From the NCBI RefSeq assembly GCF_040939125.1, contig NZ_CP162495.1, positions 1,240,001 to 1,304,000 on the forward strand: DNA of 64,000 nt. Direction: 5' to 3'. The DNA comes from Clostridium sp. BJN0013. GTDB lineage: Bacteria > Bacillota > Clostridia > Clostridiales > Clostridiaceae. Every line of letters begins with the position of its first letter. The first letter of the stretch is position 1. The notes beneath the pieces were generated by a model. The model worked only from the letters and a program-made list of their open reading frames with translations, was not told the origin of the DNA and ran no database searches. The position numbers and the translations under genes were made by a program. Below are positions 30,275 to 40,162 of this stretch, one piece after another.

Positions 30275-30352
30275 TGGTACATCAGAGAGGACTTGAACCC
30301 TCCGGCACCCTGGTTTGTAGCCAACTGCTCTATCCAACTGAGCTACTGATGC
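30275..30352 (-). tRNA. tRNA-like gene, apparent anticodon ACA
   Basis: Minus-strand cloverleaf with encoded CCA: acceptor GCATCAG/CTGATGT, D arm GCTC...GAGC with the AGTTGGATA loop, anticodon loop CTACAAA, and T loop TTCAAGT. The loop would give anticodon ACA (codon UGU). Apart from the anticodon it resembles bacterial tRNA-Arg(ACG), whose loop is CTACGAA. The anticodon stem has a G-G and a G-T pair and the T stem an A-C mismatch with two G-T pairs, so a decayed or unusual tRNA is likely. Amino acid not assigned. Confidence 0.65.
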
Positions 30353-30460
30353 ATATTACCAGCATTATATTAACACAAATAACATTTAAAATCAATTTAA
30401 TGTTTAATAATTTCCAGAAATTAGGATTCAGCTAATATAAGTCATACACTTATCAATAAT

Positions 30461-30500
30461 AAAAAAATAGCAGCTCAACCTAAATCGAATGCTGCTATTT
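30461..30500 (-). terminator. Terminator of the opp operon
   Basis: On the minus strand AATAGCAGC ... GCTGCTATT followed by a run of Ts, 40 bp after the oppA stop. Confidence 0.85.
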
Positions 30501-30538
30501 CAACATACAGTTTAAAAATCAATTATTATGTTTTTGTA

Positions 30539-32179
30539 TTATTTTTCAAGACTAGCGTTTCTAAGAATGAAGAAACCTAAATTTGATATATGAACACCCT
30601 TAAGTTTTGGATTCATGCAAACAACTTCAGTGTAGTAGTAAATTGGGATTATAGGTAAATCAACCATCAGTTGATCCTCTGCCTGATGCATTAATTCAGC
30701 TCTTTTAGCTTTGTCAGGTTCGCCTTTAGCCTGAGCTATCAATTGATCATATTTAGTATTTGAATATCCTGCATTATTGTTGCCATTTCCAGTTGTAAAC
30801 ATATCAAGGAAGGTCATAGCATCATTATAATCAGCTATCCATCCATCTCTGGCTAATATAAACTGGTGATTTTGAAGTTGAGCTAAATGAACCTTCCTCT
30901 CAACATTTTTAAGAGTAACATTTATTCCCAAATTCTTTTTCCACATATCCTGAATTGCCTGTGCTATATTTTGGTGATTCTGCATTGTATTATATAGTAT
31001 TTCTAATTGAGGAAATCCCTTTCCATCAGGATAACCAGCTTCAGCTAGAAGGTTTTTAGCTTGTGTTACATCTGCAGTTTTAGGCAAATATTCTTTATTG
31101 GTAAATTGTTTACCATTTGAATCACTAGTACCTATAGGTACAAATGAAGTAGCAGGATTTTCACCGCCTTTTGTAACTTTTTCTACTAGGGCAGTTCTGT
31201 CTATGGATAAATTCAATGCTTTTCTAACTCTCACATCACTTAAAGCCTTAGCTGATGCTGGATTAATATTTTTAGCCTGCGGTGATACATTTATGTTATA
31301 GTAGTAAGTCCCTAAATAAGGATAAGCTTTTGCAGTACCATCTTTTAATAAATTAGGAATTTCAGCAGTAGGTAGTTTATCGATTAAATCTAAATCCCCT
31401 GTTTTAAATGCTGCATAGTAACTGCTTTCATTTTCTAGAGTTTTAAATTCAATTCTATCTATTTTAATATCTTTAGCATCCCAATAATTAGGATTTTTTT
31501 CAAAATTTAAGCTGTCCTTTGCTTTGTATTCAACCATCTTGTAAGGTCCATTCGATATATAAGTATCTGCTTTTGTGGCCCAGGAAGTTGGATTTTTTTC
31601 AACTACATCTTTTCTTACAGGATCATAAGTAGGAAGAGATGTAAGTGACAGAAAGTAAGGGATAGGATTTTCAAGAGTAACTACTAGAGTATAGTCATCC
31701 TTAGCTTGAACTCTCACTTGGTCTGCTGAAGCCTTGCCTGTATTATAAGCTTCTCCATTTTTTAAATAGAATAACTGATATGCATATTGAGAAGCAGATT
31801 TTGAATCTAAAGCTCTTTTCCATGCATATTCAAAATCTTTTGCAGTAACTGTTTTTCCATCAGACCATTTTGCATTTTTTCTTAAGTGAAAAGTGTAAGT
31901 AAGCCCATCAGTGGATACATCCCATTTTTCTGCCACACCAGGTACAGGTTTTTCATTATTGTCTATATTTGTCAAACCTTCAAAAGCATTGACGATTACC
32001 TTAGCTCCTTCAATCGAATTGTTTAAGCCGGGGTCAATGCTTCTAGGCTCGGCACCTATATTTACTTTTATAGTACTTTTGCTGCTTGCATTATTGGAAT
32101 TTCCACAGCCTGTAAACAGAGTTCCTACAAAAACAAGTGACATTGCAAGTGAAAAAATTTTCAATTTTGTTTTCACCAT
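30539..32179 (-). CDS. oppA: Oligopeptide ABC transporter, substrate-binding lipoprotein
   Basis: 546 residues. A type II signal peptide ends at lipobox LFTGC with Cys25 as the lipidated residue. The body is a family 5 solute-binding protein (EPRSIDPGLNN, LTYTFHLRKNAKWSDGKTVTAKDFEYAWKRA region, SNGPYKMVEY, ALNLSIDR). It binds peptides outside the membrane and delivers them to OppBC. It is the last gene of the minus-strand opp operon, 112 bp after oppF. Confidence 0.94.
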   Translation of the reverse strand: MVKTKLKIFSLAMSLVFVGTLFTGCGNSNNASSKSTIKVNIGAEPRSIDPGLNNSIEGAKVIVNAFEGLTNIDNNEKPVPGVAEKWDVSTDGLTYTFHLRKNAKWSDGKTVTAKDFEYAWKRALDSKSASQYAYQLFYLKNGEAYNTGKASADQVRVQAKDDYTLVVTLENPIPYFLSLTSLPTYDPVRKDVVEKNPTSWATKADTYISNGPYKMVEYKAKDSLNFEKNPNYWDAKDIKIDRIEFKTLENESSYYAAFKTGDLDLIDKLPTAEIPNLLKDGTAKAYPYLGTYYYNINVSPQAKNINPASAKALSDVRVRKALNLSIDRTALVEKVTKGGENPATSFVPIGTSDSNGKQFTNKEYLPKTADVTQAKNLLAEAGYPDGKGFPQLEILYNTMQNHQNIAQAIQDMWKKNLGINVTLKNVERKVHLAQLQNHQFILARDGWIADYNDAMTFLDMFTTGNGNNNAGYSNTKYDQLIAQAKGEPDKAKRAELMHQAEDQLMVDLPIIPIYYYTEVVCMNPKLKGVHISNLGFFILRNASLEK

Positions 32180-32291
32180 AATAGTAGACCTCCTATTAAA
32201 TTTAATTTAAAAAATTTATCATAAATATTTATATACCTTGAATTTATTTTAAGAATCCAAAGAATATAATTTATATAAAAACTAAGTAGTA

Positions 32292-33275
32292 TTATTTGTT
32301 ACACAAATGACATGATACCCAGTGTCCATCAGCTACTTGCTTTAATTCTGGTTCTTCTTCAGCACACACCTTCATAGCATATTTACATCTATCTTTAAAT
32401 CTGCATCCTGGTGCAGGATCAATTGGAGAAGGTGTTTCACCTTCCAGCATTATCCTCTTATTTTTAGCTGAAATATCAGGATCTGGGATTGGTATTGCAG
32501 ATAATAGCGCTTTAGTATAAGGATGAACAGGATAGCTATATAACTCATTGCTTTCAGCCATCTCCATCATTTTTCCAAGATACATTACTCCAATTTTAGT
32601 AGATATATGCTTTACCATGGATAAATCATGGGCTATAAACAAATAAGTGAGGCCTAAGTCATCTTGAAGATCTTCCAGCATATTTACTACCTGCGCCTGA
32701 ATTGATACATCTAGGGCAGATATAGGTTCATCACATATTATAAACTCAGGTTCTACTGCAAGAGCCCTTGCTATTCCTATTCTTTGCCTTTGACCACCTG
32801 AAAACTCATGAGGATATCTGCTGATATGATCTTTATTTAAGCCTACTTTATTTAGAAGATATTGAATTCTGTCTTTTCTTTCTCTTCCATTCATTAAATT
32901 ATGTATGTCTATAGATTCGCCTATTATATCTCCTACTGTCATCCTTGAATTTAATGATGCATAAGGATCCTGAAATATCATCTGCATTTTCTTTCTATAG
33001 GGAAGCATTTCACCAGAAGAAAATTCAGATATATCTACTCCATCGTATATAATTTGTCCATCCGTCGGTTCGTATAATTTGATTACAGTTCTTCCTATAG
33101 TAGTTTTGCCACATCCAGACTCTCCCACTAATCCTAAAGTTTCCCCTTTGTTTATTGAAAAAGATATATTATCTACAGCTTTAACATTACTTAATGCTTT
33201 TCCAAAAAAGGATTTTTTTACTGGAAAATATTTTTTTAGATTTTTAATTTCAACAAATGGTTTTTTAGCTGCCAT
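32292..33275 (-). CDS. oppF: Oligopeptide ABC transporter, ATP-binding protein OppF
   Basis: 327 residues. Walker A GESGCGKTT, Q-loop IFQDPYASLN, signature FSGGQRQRIGIARAL, Walker B FIICDEPISALD and H-loop IAHDLS are all present. The C-terminal oligo_HPY extension carries a Cys set (CRFKDRCKYAMKVC...CHLC) typical of OppD/F and likely to bind Fe-S. It overlaps oppD by 11 bp. Confidence 0.93.
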   Translation of the reverse strand: MAAKKPFVEIKNLKKYFPVKKSFFGKALSNVKAVDNISFSINKGETLGLVGESGCGKTTIGRTVIKLYEPTDGQIIYDGVDISEFSSGEMLPYRKKMQMIFQDPYASLNSRMTVGDIIGESIDIHNLMNGRERKDRIQYLLNKVGLNKDHISRYPHEFSGGQRQRIGIARALAVEPEFIICDEPISALDVSIQAQVVNMLEDLQDDLGLTYLFIAHDLSMVKHISTKIGVMYLGKMMEMAESNELYSYPVHPYTKALLSAIPIPDPDISAKNKRIMLEGETPSPIDPAPGCRFKDRCKYAMKVCAEEEPELKQVADGHWVSCHLCNK

Positions 33276-34281
33276 TCTTCATACCTCCTATGGTAATATC
33301 TACTTTCGGTGCATCAGGATAATTGAGCCAGCATGAAGCAAAGTGATCTTCACTAATTTTAAATGCCTGAGGCATTTGCTCTAAGCATATTTTCATTGCA
33401 TACTCACATCTCGGATAAAATGGACATCCCTTTGGAGGTTTTAGTAAATCCGGTGGAGTTCCTTCTATTGGTTTCAGTCTCTCTTTTATTTCTGCTTTAG
33501 GATTGGGTATGCTTCTTAAAAGTCCCCATGTGTAGGGGTGCTTTGAGTTATAAAAAATATCTCTTGTACTTCCCTTTTCAATAATCATTCCTCCATACAT
33601 TACATTTATTCTACTACACAGATCAGCCACGATTCCCAGATCATGAGTTATTAGAATTATAGACATATTTATTTTAGATTTTAAATCCTTCATAAGTTCT
33701 ATTATCTGCGCTTGTATGGTTACATCTAAAGCTGTGGTAGGTTCATCTGCAATTAAAAGCTTTGGGTTACAGATAAGAGCCATAGCTATCATTGCTCTTT
33801 GTCTCATTCCGCCTGAAAATTGATGAGGATATTGATTTATTCTTTTCTCTGCACTAGGTATTCCAACTAATTTTAGCATCTCAACAACTTTTTTATTGGC
33901 ATCTTTTTTGTTGATATGTTTATGCTTTATTAAGGGTTCAGCCAATTGGTATCCTATTTTTAAAACTGGGTTCAAAGATGTCATAGGATCTTGAAATACC
34001 ATTCCAATTTCGTTGCCTCTTATGTTTTCCATTTCCTTGTTATCTAATTTAGTTAAATTTTTATCTAAGAATTTTATACTATCTACTTGTATTTCACCAT
34101 TATCCGGAAGAAGTTTCATAATTGACATCATGGTTACACTTTTTCCACTGCCAGATTCTCCAACTATTCCGAGAGCCTCACCTTTATCCAAACAAAAGGA
34201 TACTCCTTGTACTGCTTTTACTTTTCCAAGATAAGTGTGAAAAGATGTATATAGATTATTTATGTCAAGTAATTTATCCAT
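33265..34281 (-). CDS. oppD: Oligopeptide ABC transporter, ATP-binding protein OppD
   Basis: 338 residues. Walker A GESGSGKSV, Q-loop VFQDPMTSLNP, signature FSGGMRQRAMIAMAL, Walker B LLIADEPTTALD, and the C-terminal Cys cluster CPFYPRCEYAMKIC. It pairs with OppF to energise uptake. Start supported by a GGGGG-rich site on the minus strand. Confidence 0.93.
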   Translation of the reverse strand: MDKLLDINNLYTSFHTYLGKVKAVQGVSFCLDKGEALGIVGESGSGKSVTMMSIMKLLPDNGEIQVDSIKFLDKNLTKLDNKEMENIRGNEIGMVFQDPMTSLNPVLKIGYQLAEPLIKHKHINKKDANKKVVEMLKLVGIPSAEKRINQYPHQFSGGMRQRAMIAMALICNPKLLIADEPTTALDVTIQAQIIELMKDLKSKINMSIILITHDLGIVADLCSRINVMYGGMIIEKGSTRDIFYNSKHPYTWGLLRSIPNPKAEIKERLKPIEGTPPDLLKPPKGCPFYPRCEYAMKICLEQMPQAFKISEDHFASCWLNYPDAPKVDITIGGMKNGS

Positions 34282-34299
34282 TACTATAATCCCCCTTAA

Positions 34300-35214
34300 T
34301 TATTTTTTCATTTTAGGATCTAGAGAATCTCTCAATCCATCACCTAATAAATTAAATGCCAACATAGTTAAACATATGGCTATAGATGGAAAAAATAATT
34401 GCATAGGATATAATTGAAATCCATCTAGTGCATCGGAAGCTAAAGTTCCCCAGGATGCCATGGGAGCAGATACCCCAAGGCCTATGAAGCTTAAAAATGA
34501 TTCTGTAAATATAGCTTCTGGAATTGAAAGAGTTAAGGTTACAATTATTGGTCCCATACAGTTTGGAATGAGATGTTTGAAGATTATCCTGAAGGAGGAT
34601 GCTCCTAGGGTTTTTGCAGCAAGTACAAATTCCTGTTGTTTAAGAGACATTATTTCTCCTCTGACTATTCTTGCCATAGTAAGCCAGAATGCCACAGCCA
34701 GGGCTATTATTATACTTTTAAGACCAGCACCAAATACTACCATGAAAAGTATTACATAAATTGTCATAGGTATAGAATAGAGAATGTCTACTATCCTCAT
34801 CATTATATTATCTATTTTTCCACCAAAATAACCTGCTATTCCACCATATAATATTCCAATTATTATATTTAATAAGCTTGCAACATACCCTACTGTAAGT
34901 GAAATTCTTGCACCATACAGTATTCTTATAAATACATCTCTTCCAAATTTATCTGTTCCAAACCAGTGGGTACCACTTGGCGGTAAATTGGCCATATTCA
35001 AATCCTGGCTGTAATAATTATATTTAGAAAACATTGGCCCAAATATAGCAAGAAAAGTAATAAATATTACAAACATTAAACCCACCACAGCCAATTTATT
35101 GTCTTTTAATCTTCTCCATACATCCTGCCAGTAAGAGATATGTGGTCTTACTATGGGTTCCAGATCTTTTTGTTGTTTTAAAACCTTTTCAAATGCATCT
35201 TTTGGTAATTGCAT
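34300..35214 (-). CDS. oppC: Oligopeptide ABC transporter, permease OppC
   Basis: 304 residues, about six membrane helices, with the OppC_N region (WRRLKDNKLAVVGL) and the EAA-loop region (AAKTLGASSFRIIFKHLIPN). Located between oppB and oppD with short gaps. Confidence 0.92.
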   Translation of the reverse strand: MQLPKDAFEKVLKQQKDLEPIVRPHISYWQDVWRRLKDNKLAVVGLMFVIFITFLAIFGPMFSKYNYYSQDLNMANLPPSGTHWFGTDKFGRDVFIRILYGARISLTVGYVASLLNIIIGILYGGIAGYFGGKIDNIMMRIVDILYSIPMTIYVILFMVVFGAGLKSIIIALAVAFWLTMARIVRGEIMSLKQQEFVLAAKTLGASSFRIIFKHLIPNCMGPIIVTLTLSIPEAIFTESFLSFIGLGVSAPMASWGTLASDALDGFQLYPMQLFFPSIAICLTMLAFNLLGDGLRDSLDPKMKK

Positions 35215-35225
35215 CTTTTAACCTC

Positions 35226-36149
35226 CTAAGATTGAAGTTTTATTCTAGGATCTATAATTACATACAATATATCTACAATTAGATTACACATTATTAAAAA
35301 TGCACTATAAAATATAGTAACACCCAATATAGTAGTATAATCTCTATTGTATATGCTCTGAACAAATTCTCTTCCAAGGCCTGGTATACCAAATAAATTT
35401 TCTACTACAAAACTTCCGGTAAGTATGCCTGCAAACAAAGGACCTATATATGTAACTATAGGTATAAGTGAATTTCTTAGGGCATGTTTATATATTATTT
35501 TTATTTCAGATAAACCTTTTGCCTTAGCCACCCTTATATAATCCTGTCTTATTACTTCTAATAAACTTGACCTTGATAATCTAGCTATAAATGACATAGA
35601 ATATGCACCTAGGGCAACAGATGGAAGTATATAGCTTCTAGGAGTATCTAATCCTACAGCAGGAAACCAACCTAGTTTAACTGCGAAAAAATAAATAAAA
35701 AACGTTGCCATAACAAAATTAGGAACAGTTACTCCTAAAGTAGATACAAACATTGATAGGCTATCTTGCCACTTACCTTGGTGTAATGCAGCTATTGTTC
35801 CCATAAATATACCTAATATTAAAGCAAAAGCTACAGCTAATAATCCTACTTTAGCAGATACAGGAAATGACTGAGATATTACTTCATTTACACTTTTTCC
35901 TTCATACCTCATAGATGGACCCATGTCACCATGTAATACTACATTATCTAAATAAGTAGTATATTGTTTACCAAGTGGCTTGTCCAATCCAAATTTTTGC
36001 TCTAAATTAGCTTTGATTTGAGGTGGAAGTTTCTTTTCATCATCAAAAGGTCCCCCTGGAATTGAATGCATTAATAAAAAGGTTATTGATAACACAAACC
36101 AAATTGTAATAACACTATATACTAGTCTTTTTAAAACATACTTCAGCAT
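35226..36149 (-). CDS. oppB: Oligopeptide ABC transporter, permease OppB
   Basis: 307 residues. Starts MLKYVLKRLVYSVITIWFV, with six predicted membrane helices and the EAA loop VAKAKGLSEIKIIYKHALRN. GGAGGT lies 5 nt before its ATG. First gene of the opp operon; the promoter must lie in the 36.15-36.5 kb gap. Confidence 0.92.
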   Translation of the reverse strand: MLKYVLKRLVYSVITIWFVLSITFLLMHSIPGGPFDDEKKLPPQIKANLEQKFGLDKPLGKQYTTYLDNVVLHGDMGPSMRYEGKSVNEVISQSFPVSAKVGLLAVAFALILGIFMGTIAALHQGKWQDSLSMFVSTLGVTVPNFVMATFFIYFFAVKLGWFPAVGLDTPRSYILPSVALGAYSMSFIARLSRSSLLEVIRQDYIRVAKAKGLSEIKIIYKHALRNSLIPIVTYIGPLFAGILTGSFVVENLFGIPGLGREFVQSIYNRDYTTILGVTIFYSAFLIMCNLIVDILYVIIDPRIKLQS

Positions 36150-36545
36150 TTTTGACCTCCATTGTACACTAAAATTGTAAGTTCCCTACTATAAAAGTAA
36201 TTTTAGTCTAAATTCTACATTGAATAGCTATATTTATAAATAAATGTGGTTTTGTTAAAAATAATATTATTATATATTTTACCATTTTAATTATCCACTT
36301 TCAACCTTTTTTGACATTTGATATTATTGGTACTAATATTTTATATATTTATTAATTTAGTAACTATTCAGGTACTAACAATGCTTAATTCTATTGCTAC
36401 TATAGATCTAAATCTTTGTCAATTTCTAATCATTTATATCTGCAATTCGTAATATAAAGAATGAGAGCATACTATGGTAAAATATTAAGTTCAAAGGTAA
36501 AATTATAAATATACCAACACAATAATAATCTGGAGGATATTTATA
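36150..36545. other. AT-rich intergenic region upstream of oppB
   Basis: Nearly 400 bp between divergent genes. I see short AT-rich hexamers that could serve as promoters on both strands but no convincing operator, riboswitch or terminator. Confidence 0.4.
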
Positions 36546-37100
36546 ATGTTACAGTTAAGTAAAAATAATAAAAAGAAAGTTTTAGAAAGTATAAAGTGCG
36601 GCAGCATTGATGCTGCTGATGTCAACTTTCCAAACCTCATAGATACCATAACATTAAAGATGAAAAAAATAAATCTTATAGATAAATTATCAAACAGTTT
36701 CAAGGACAAACGAAGTAAAAATAAAAAGTTACCTTTAGATATATTAATTGCACTGGCAGTTACAGTCAAAATGAAACTAAAGACAAGTTTGACTGATGTT
36801 GTATTTGCAGTAACAGACAGTGAACTTTTATCTGAACTGGGATGGAATATATGGGATACCGACAGGGATATGAACAAAGGTTTGTTTTCAGAAGGTGTCA
36901 TTAGAAATTTTGTCAGCAAATATTCAGGCAAGTCACTGCCTGCAGTCATCAAGAACTACAAATCAGACAAGCAGAAATCTGTTATCATATACTCCGGTCA
37001 ATATTTTGGAGTATTCTCATTTATTGAATTTATTCAGTTGTATGCTGGCTGTCCGGCAGAAGTCAGGAAACTTCTTGATCCAACCCTAGCTTTAGTATAA
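36546..37100 (+). pseudogene. Truncated transposase-like protein (N-terminal part)
   Basis: 184 residues. The first ~125 residues (DVNFPNLIDTITLKMKK, LPLDILIALAVTVKMKLKTSLTDVVFAV, SELGWNIWD) resemble the N-terminal domain of a clostridial IS transposase family. No catalytic DDE domain follows: after about residue 140 the sequence changes character and soon stops. I read it as a truncated IS remnant with a fused unrelated tail; a small domesticated protein is the alternative. Confidence 0.45.
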
Positions 37101-37422
37101 ACAGGATTGGATCTCTATATTCAAATTACGAATTGAAGATATATGGACTTTCTTTTTGAAAATATCATTTTGTTTTGTCGTTCCTACTATCCGTTTTCCA
37201 AATATAATATCATTTTTCCGTTTTTTCAGGTGAAGGTGTTACGCTTGTTATGTGTAACCTCTGAAGTTATAATAGAATGTAAGTGTTATTCTATATAAAT
37301 TTCATTAGCAACTAACTAGATCATATTAATATCTATCCGTTTAAATATTTTATTAGTTGTTTAGAAGTGCAAATTATATAGTTGTGGATTTTTAAATTTA
37401 TTTTTTGTGGAGGATGATAGGT
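37101..37422. other. Intergenic region upstream of pucR
   Basis: About 320 bp, AT-rich, with an imperfect inverted element around GGTGTTACG...TGTGTAACC near 37233-37261 and a possible TATAAT further on. No gene or known RNA motif recognised. Confidence 0.35.
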
Positions 37423-38634
37423 ATGTTTATAACTTGTAAGAACATATTGAATCTACCAGGACTTGAAAAGATGAAAGTTGTAGCAGGAAAAGGTGGCTTA
37501 AATAAAGTAATCAGATGGGTGCATGTTACTGAAGTTCCTGATGTATCTAATTGGGTAAAAGGTGGAGAACTTCTATTTATTACAGGTGTAGCCATAGGAA
37601 ACAATACAGAGCTGCTGCTGCAATTTGTAAAGGATATTAATATGAGAAAGCTGGCAGGACTTGTTATAAATGTAGGGCCTTATATTGAAAAAACACCTAA
37701 AGAGATATTAGATTTTGCAGACAGTGTGGATTTCCCAATATTTGAACTGCCCTTTGAAGTTAGATTAATAGATATAACTCAAAATATTTCCAGAACTATT
37801 TTTACAGAAAAGTTGGAAAAGGAATCTATGAGCAATTTTATGAGAGAAATAATTTTTGAAGATGTAAATATTACAGAAGAAATATTAAGTAGAGCTACTT
37901 TATATGGTTACAATGAAAATAAAAATTATTGTGCCCTGGTAGTGGATATAGATAATTTCGGACTTTATTTGAAAGAAAATAAAGTGCATGATGAGGATAT
38001 CTATAGTATAAAAAATCGTATTCAGGAGGCTATTGAGTATGTAATGTATAAAAATAATAAAAAGTGTCTTTATACCATGCAGAGTGATGACTTCTTCTTT
38101 ATGATGCCTGTAGAGAAAAAAAATAATAATGTAGATTATATTGCAGAATCCATAAAAAATCAGATAAATAGGACAATTGGTTTTATTACGGTAAGTATAG
38201 GAATTGGAGGAGTTTGTGATCATTTAAGAGGCTTTAACAAAGTTATCCTGGAAGCTAGAAAAGCCCTTGAAATGACAAAGCTTTATAAAAAAAATGATTG
38301 CATTATAAATTACAGGGATTTAGGTATATTTAGATTATTTTTTGAAATAAACGATTATAATGAAATGAAAAAATTATTCGATGAAAATTTGTTGAAGTTA
38401 AAAAAATATGATGAAAAGAATTCTTCTAATCTACTGGAAACTTTGATTGTATATCTAAGAGAAAATAGAAATTTAGGTAAAACTGCAGAGATATTGTATA
38501 TTCATAGAAATACCATAAAATATAGAGTAAAAAGAATAGAAGAAATATTGAATTGTGATTTAAAAGATGAAGAGGTAATATTTAATATTAAACTTTGTAT
38601 AAGAATAGGAATTTTCTTAAATTTAATCAAGTGA
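37423..38634 (+). CDS. PucR-family transcription regulator
   Basis: 403 residues from the ATG at 37423 (GGAGG 9 nt upstream). An N-terminal PucR sensor domain (NILNLPGLEKMKVVAGKGGL, WVHVTEVPDVSNWVKGGELL) is followed by a GGDEF-like central region (CALVVDIDNF, IGFITVSIGIG) and a C-terminal PucR HTH (LRENRNLGKTAEILYIHRNTIKYRVKRIEEIL). PucR-type proteins activate purine or pyrimidine catabolic genes. It stands at the head of the pyrimidine-degradation locus and very likely controls it. Confidence 0.88.
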   Translation: MFITCKNILNLPGLEKMKVVAGKGGLNKVIRWVHVTEVPDVSNWVKGGELLFITGVAIGNNTELLLQFVKDINMRKLAGLVINVGPYIEKTPKEILDFADSVDFPIFELPFEVRLIDITQNISRTIFTEKLEKESMSNFMREIIFEDVNITEEILSRATLYGYNENKNYCALVVDIDNFGLYLKENKVHDEDIYSIKNRIQEAIEYVMYKNNKKCLYTMQSDDFFFMMPVEKKNNNVDYIAESIKNQINRTIGFITVSIGIGGVCDHLRGFNKVILEARKALEMTKLYKKNDCIINYRDLGIFRLFFEINDYNEMKKLFDENLLKLKKYDEKNSSNLLETLIVYLRENRNLGKTAEILYIHRNTIKYRVKRIEEILNCDLKDEEVIFNIKLCIRIGIFLNLIK

Positions 38635-38724
38635 TTCTTAGGTTCAGGCGGAGTTTGCTATAGAGAAATGCTTATCTCCCACTTTGAAAAATATGGGAGT
38701 ATCAGCAAGGGCAGCTTCGGATAA
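38631..38724 (+). repeat. Dispersed repeat, copy 6 (internally deleted)
   Basis: Begins within the pucR stop codon with GTGATTCTTAGGTTCAG and ends CTTCGGATAA. About 50 bp are missing internally, including the second hairpin arm. Confidence 0.75.
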
Positions 38725-38813
38725 AATAAATTTCTATATATAAGAAATGAAAATTACAAAAATATGTTTTGTAGTTTTTATTTTTTGTGGAAATTTGAGG
38801 TTATAATTTACAA

Positions 38814-38843
38814 TGTACAAAAAAATAGCAATATATTTGTACA
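38814..38843. promoter_or_regulatory. Inverted repeat upstream of the pyrimidine operon
   Basis: TGTACAAA (38814-38821) and TTTGTACA (38836-38843) form a perfect 8-bp inverted repeat with a 14-bp spacer, 115 bp before the first structural gene. It could be a PucR operator. Confidence 0.45.
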
Positions 38844-38957
38844 CTGTGGATATATGATTATGTTTTTATATATGATAATTTATATCCATGATATTTATTA
38901 TATTATTAAAAAATGATATAATAAATTAATGAATTTTAAATGAGCAGAGGTGTTTTT

Positions 38958-40106
38958 ATGAGTTATTCTATATTTCAATGTCCTAGAGATATAATTTATG
39001 GGGAGGATTCAGTAAACTTAGTTGGAGCTAAATCTGTAGAACTAGGCAAAAAAGCTATGATAGTTACAGGAAAATATTCATCTAAGAAAACAGGGGCTTT
39101 GGATAAAGTTCTGGATAGTTTAAAACAGGTAAGTTTAAACTATGTAATATTTGATAAGGTAGAATCTGACCCCAGTGTGAATACAGTGAGGGCTGGAGTA
39201 CAAACTGCCAAAGAAGAAAATGTAGATGTAATAGTAGCATTAGGAGGAGGAAGTGCACTAGATGCTTCGAAAGCCATAAGTGCAGTAACTACCAATGGAG
39301 GGGATATTTTAGATTACGAAAAAAAGACTCCTGAGGTTGATGGAATTCCTATAGTAGCAGTACCTACTACTGCAGGTACCGGCAGTGAGGTTAGTAAATA
39401 CTCCATAATAACAGATATAGAGAGAAAAATTAAGATGTTAATTGCCAGTGATTTTCTTATACCTAAGGTAGCCATTTTAGATCCGAAGCTTACTAAAATG
39501 ATGCCCCAAAGTGTTACTGCAGCCACAGGGATGGATGCATTTACTCATGCCATAGAAGCATATATATCTAAAGCTGCCCAGCCTATATCTGACATGTATG
39601 CAATAAAGGCTATAGAACTTATTACTGGTAATTTAGTAAAAGCAATTTTAAAAGAAGATGATATGGAAGCTAGAGGTAACATGTTACTTGCCCAAATGTA
39701 TGCAGGTCTTGCTTTTAGTAATTCATCTACGGCACTTGTCCATTCTATGTCCAGGCCCCTTGGAGTCTATTATAAAGTTCCTCATGGTCTTGCAAACGCA
39801 CTGCTTCTTCCGGAAGTAATGAAATTTAACAGGGCCGCATGTTCAGAAAAATTTAAGGTTGTGGCAGAGGCTATGGGGGAGAATATAGAGGGCAAATCTA
39901 TAAGAGAAGCCAGCTATTTAGCTATAGAATCTATAAAAAATCTATTTTTAGAAACAGGACTGCCAACAAGTTTAAAAGAAGTGGGAGTAGATAAAAACAA
40001 TTTTGAGAAAATGGCCAAAGATGCCATGGAGAGCAAGACTACAGCACTTAATCCGAGAAGGCCTGAAGTAGAACAGCTTATAGAAATATATAAGACAATA
40101 TACTAA
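38958..40106 (+). CDS. Iron-containing alcohol dehydrogenase
   Basis: 382 residues from the ATG at 38958 (AGAGGTG upstream). NAD-binding GGGSALDASKA and PTTAGTGSEV motifs, and the iron-site stretch DAFTHAIEAYISK ... HSMSRPLGVYYKVPHGLANA are present. In this operon it could reduce malonate semialdehyde (from beta-alanine) to 3-hydroxypropionate, or the methyl homologue from thymine, and so dispose of electrons. That substrate is inferred from context. Confidence 0.88.
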   Translation: MSYSIFQCPRDIIYGEDSVNLVGAKSVELGKKAMIVTGKYSSKKTGALDKVLDSLKQVSLNYVIFDKVESDPSVNTVRAGVQTAKEENVDVIVALGGGSALDASKAISAVTTNGGDILDYEKKTPEVDGIPIVAVPTTAGTGSEVSKYSIITDIERKIKMLIASDFLIPKVAILDPKLTKMMPQSVTAATGMDAFTHAIEAYISKAAQPISDMYAIKAIELITGNLVKAILKEDDMEARGNMLLAQMYAGLAFSNSSTALVHSMSRPLGVYYKVPHGLANALLLPEVMKFNRAACSEKFKVVAEAMGENIEGKSIREASYLAIESIKNLFLETGLPTSLKEVGVDKNNFEKMAKDAMESKTTALNPRRPEVEQLIEIYKTIY

Positions 40107-40162
40107 GGCATGTTCAAAGAAGGTTGTTTTTAAAAATGATTCATATATTAGGGGGAGTAGAA

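Noticed and set aside
36503-36952. Minus-strand 149-residue ORF over the transposase-like fragment.
   Set aside because: Shadow of the plus-strand frame, which has recognisable sequence and a GGAGG site.
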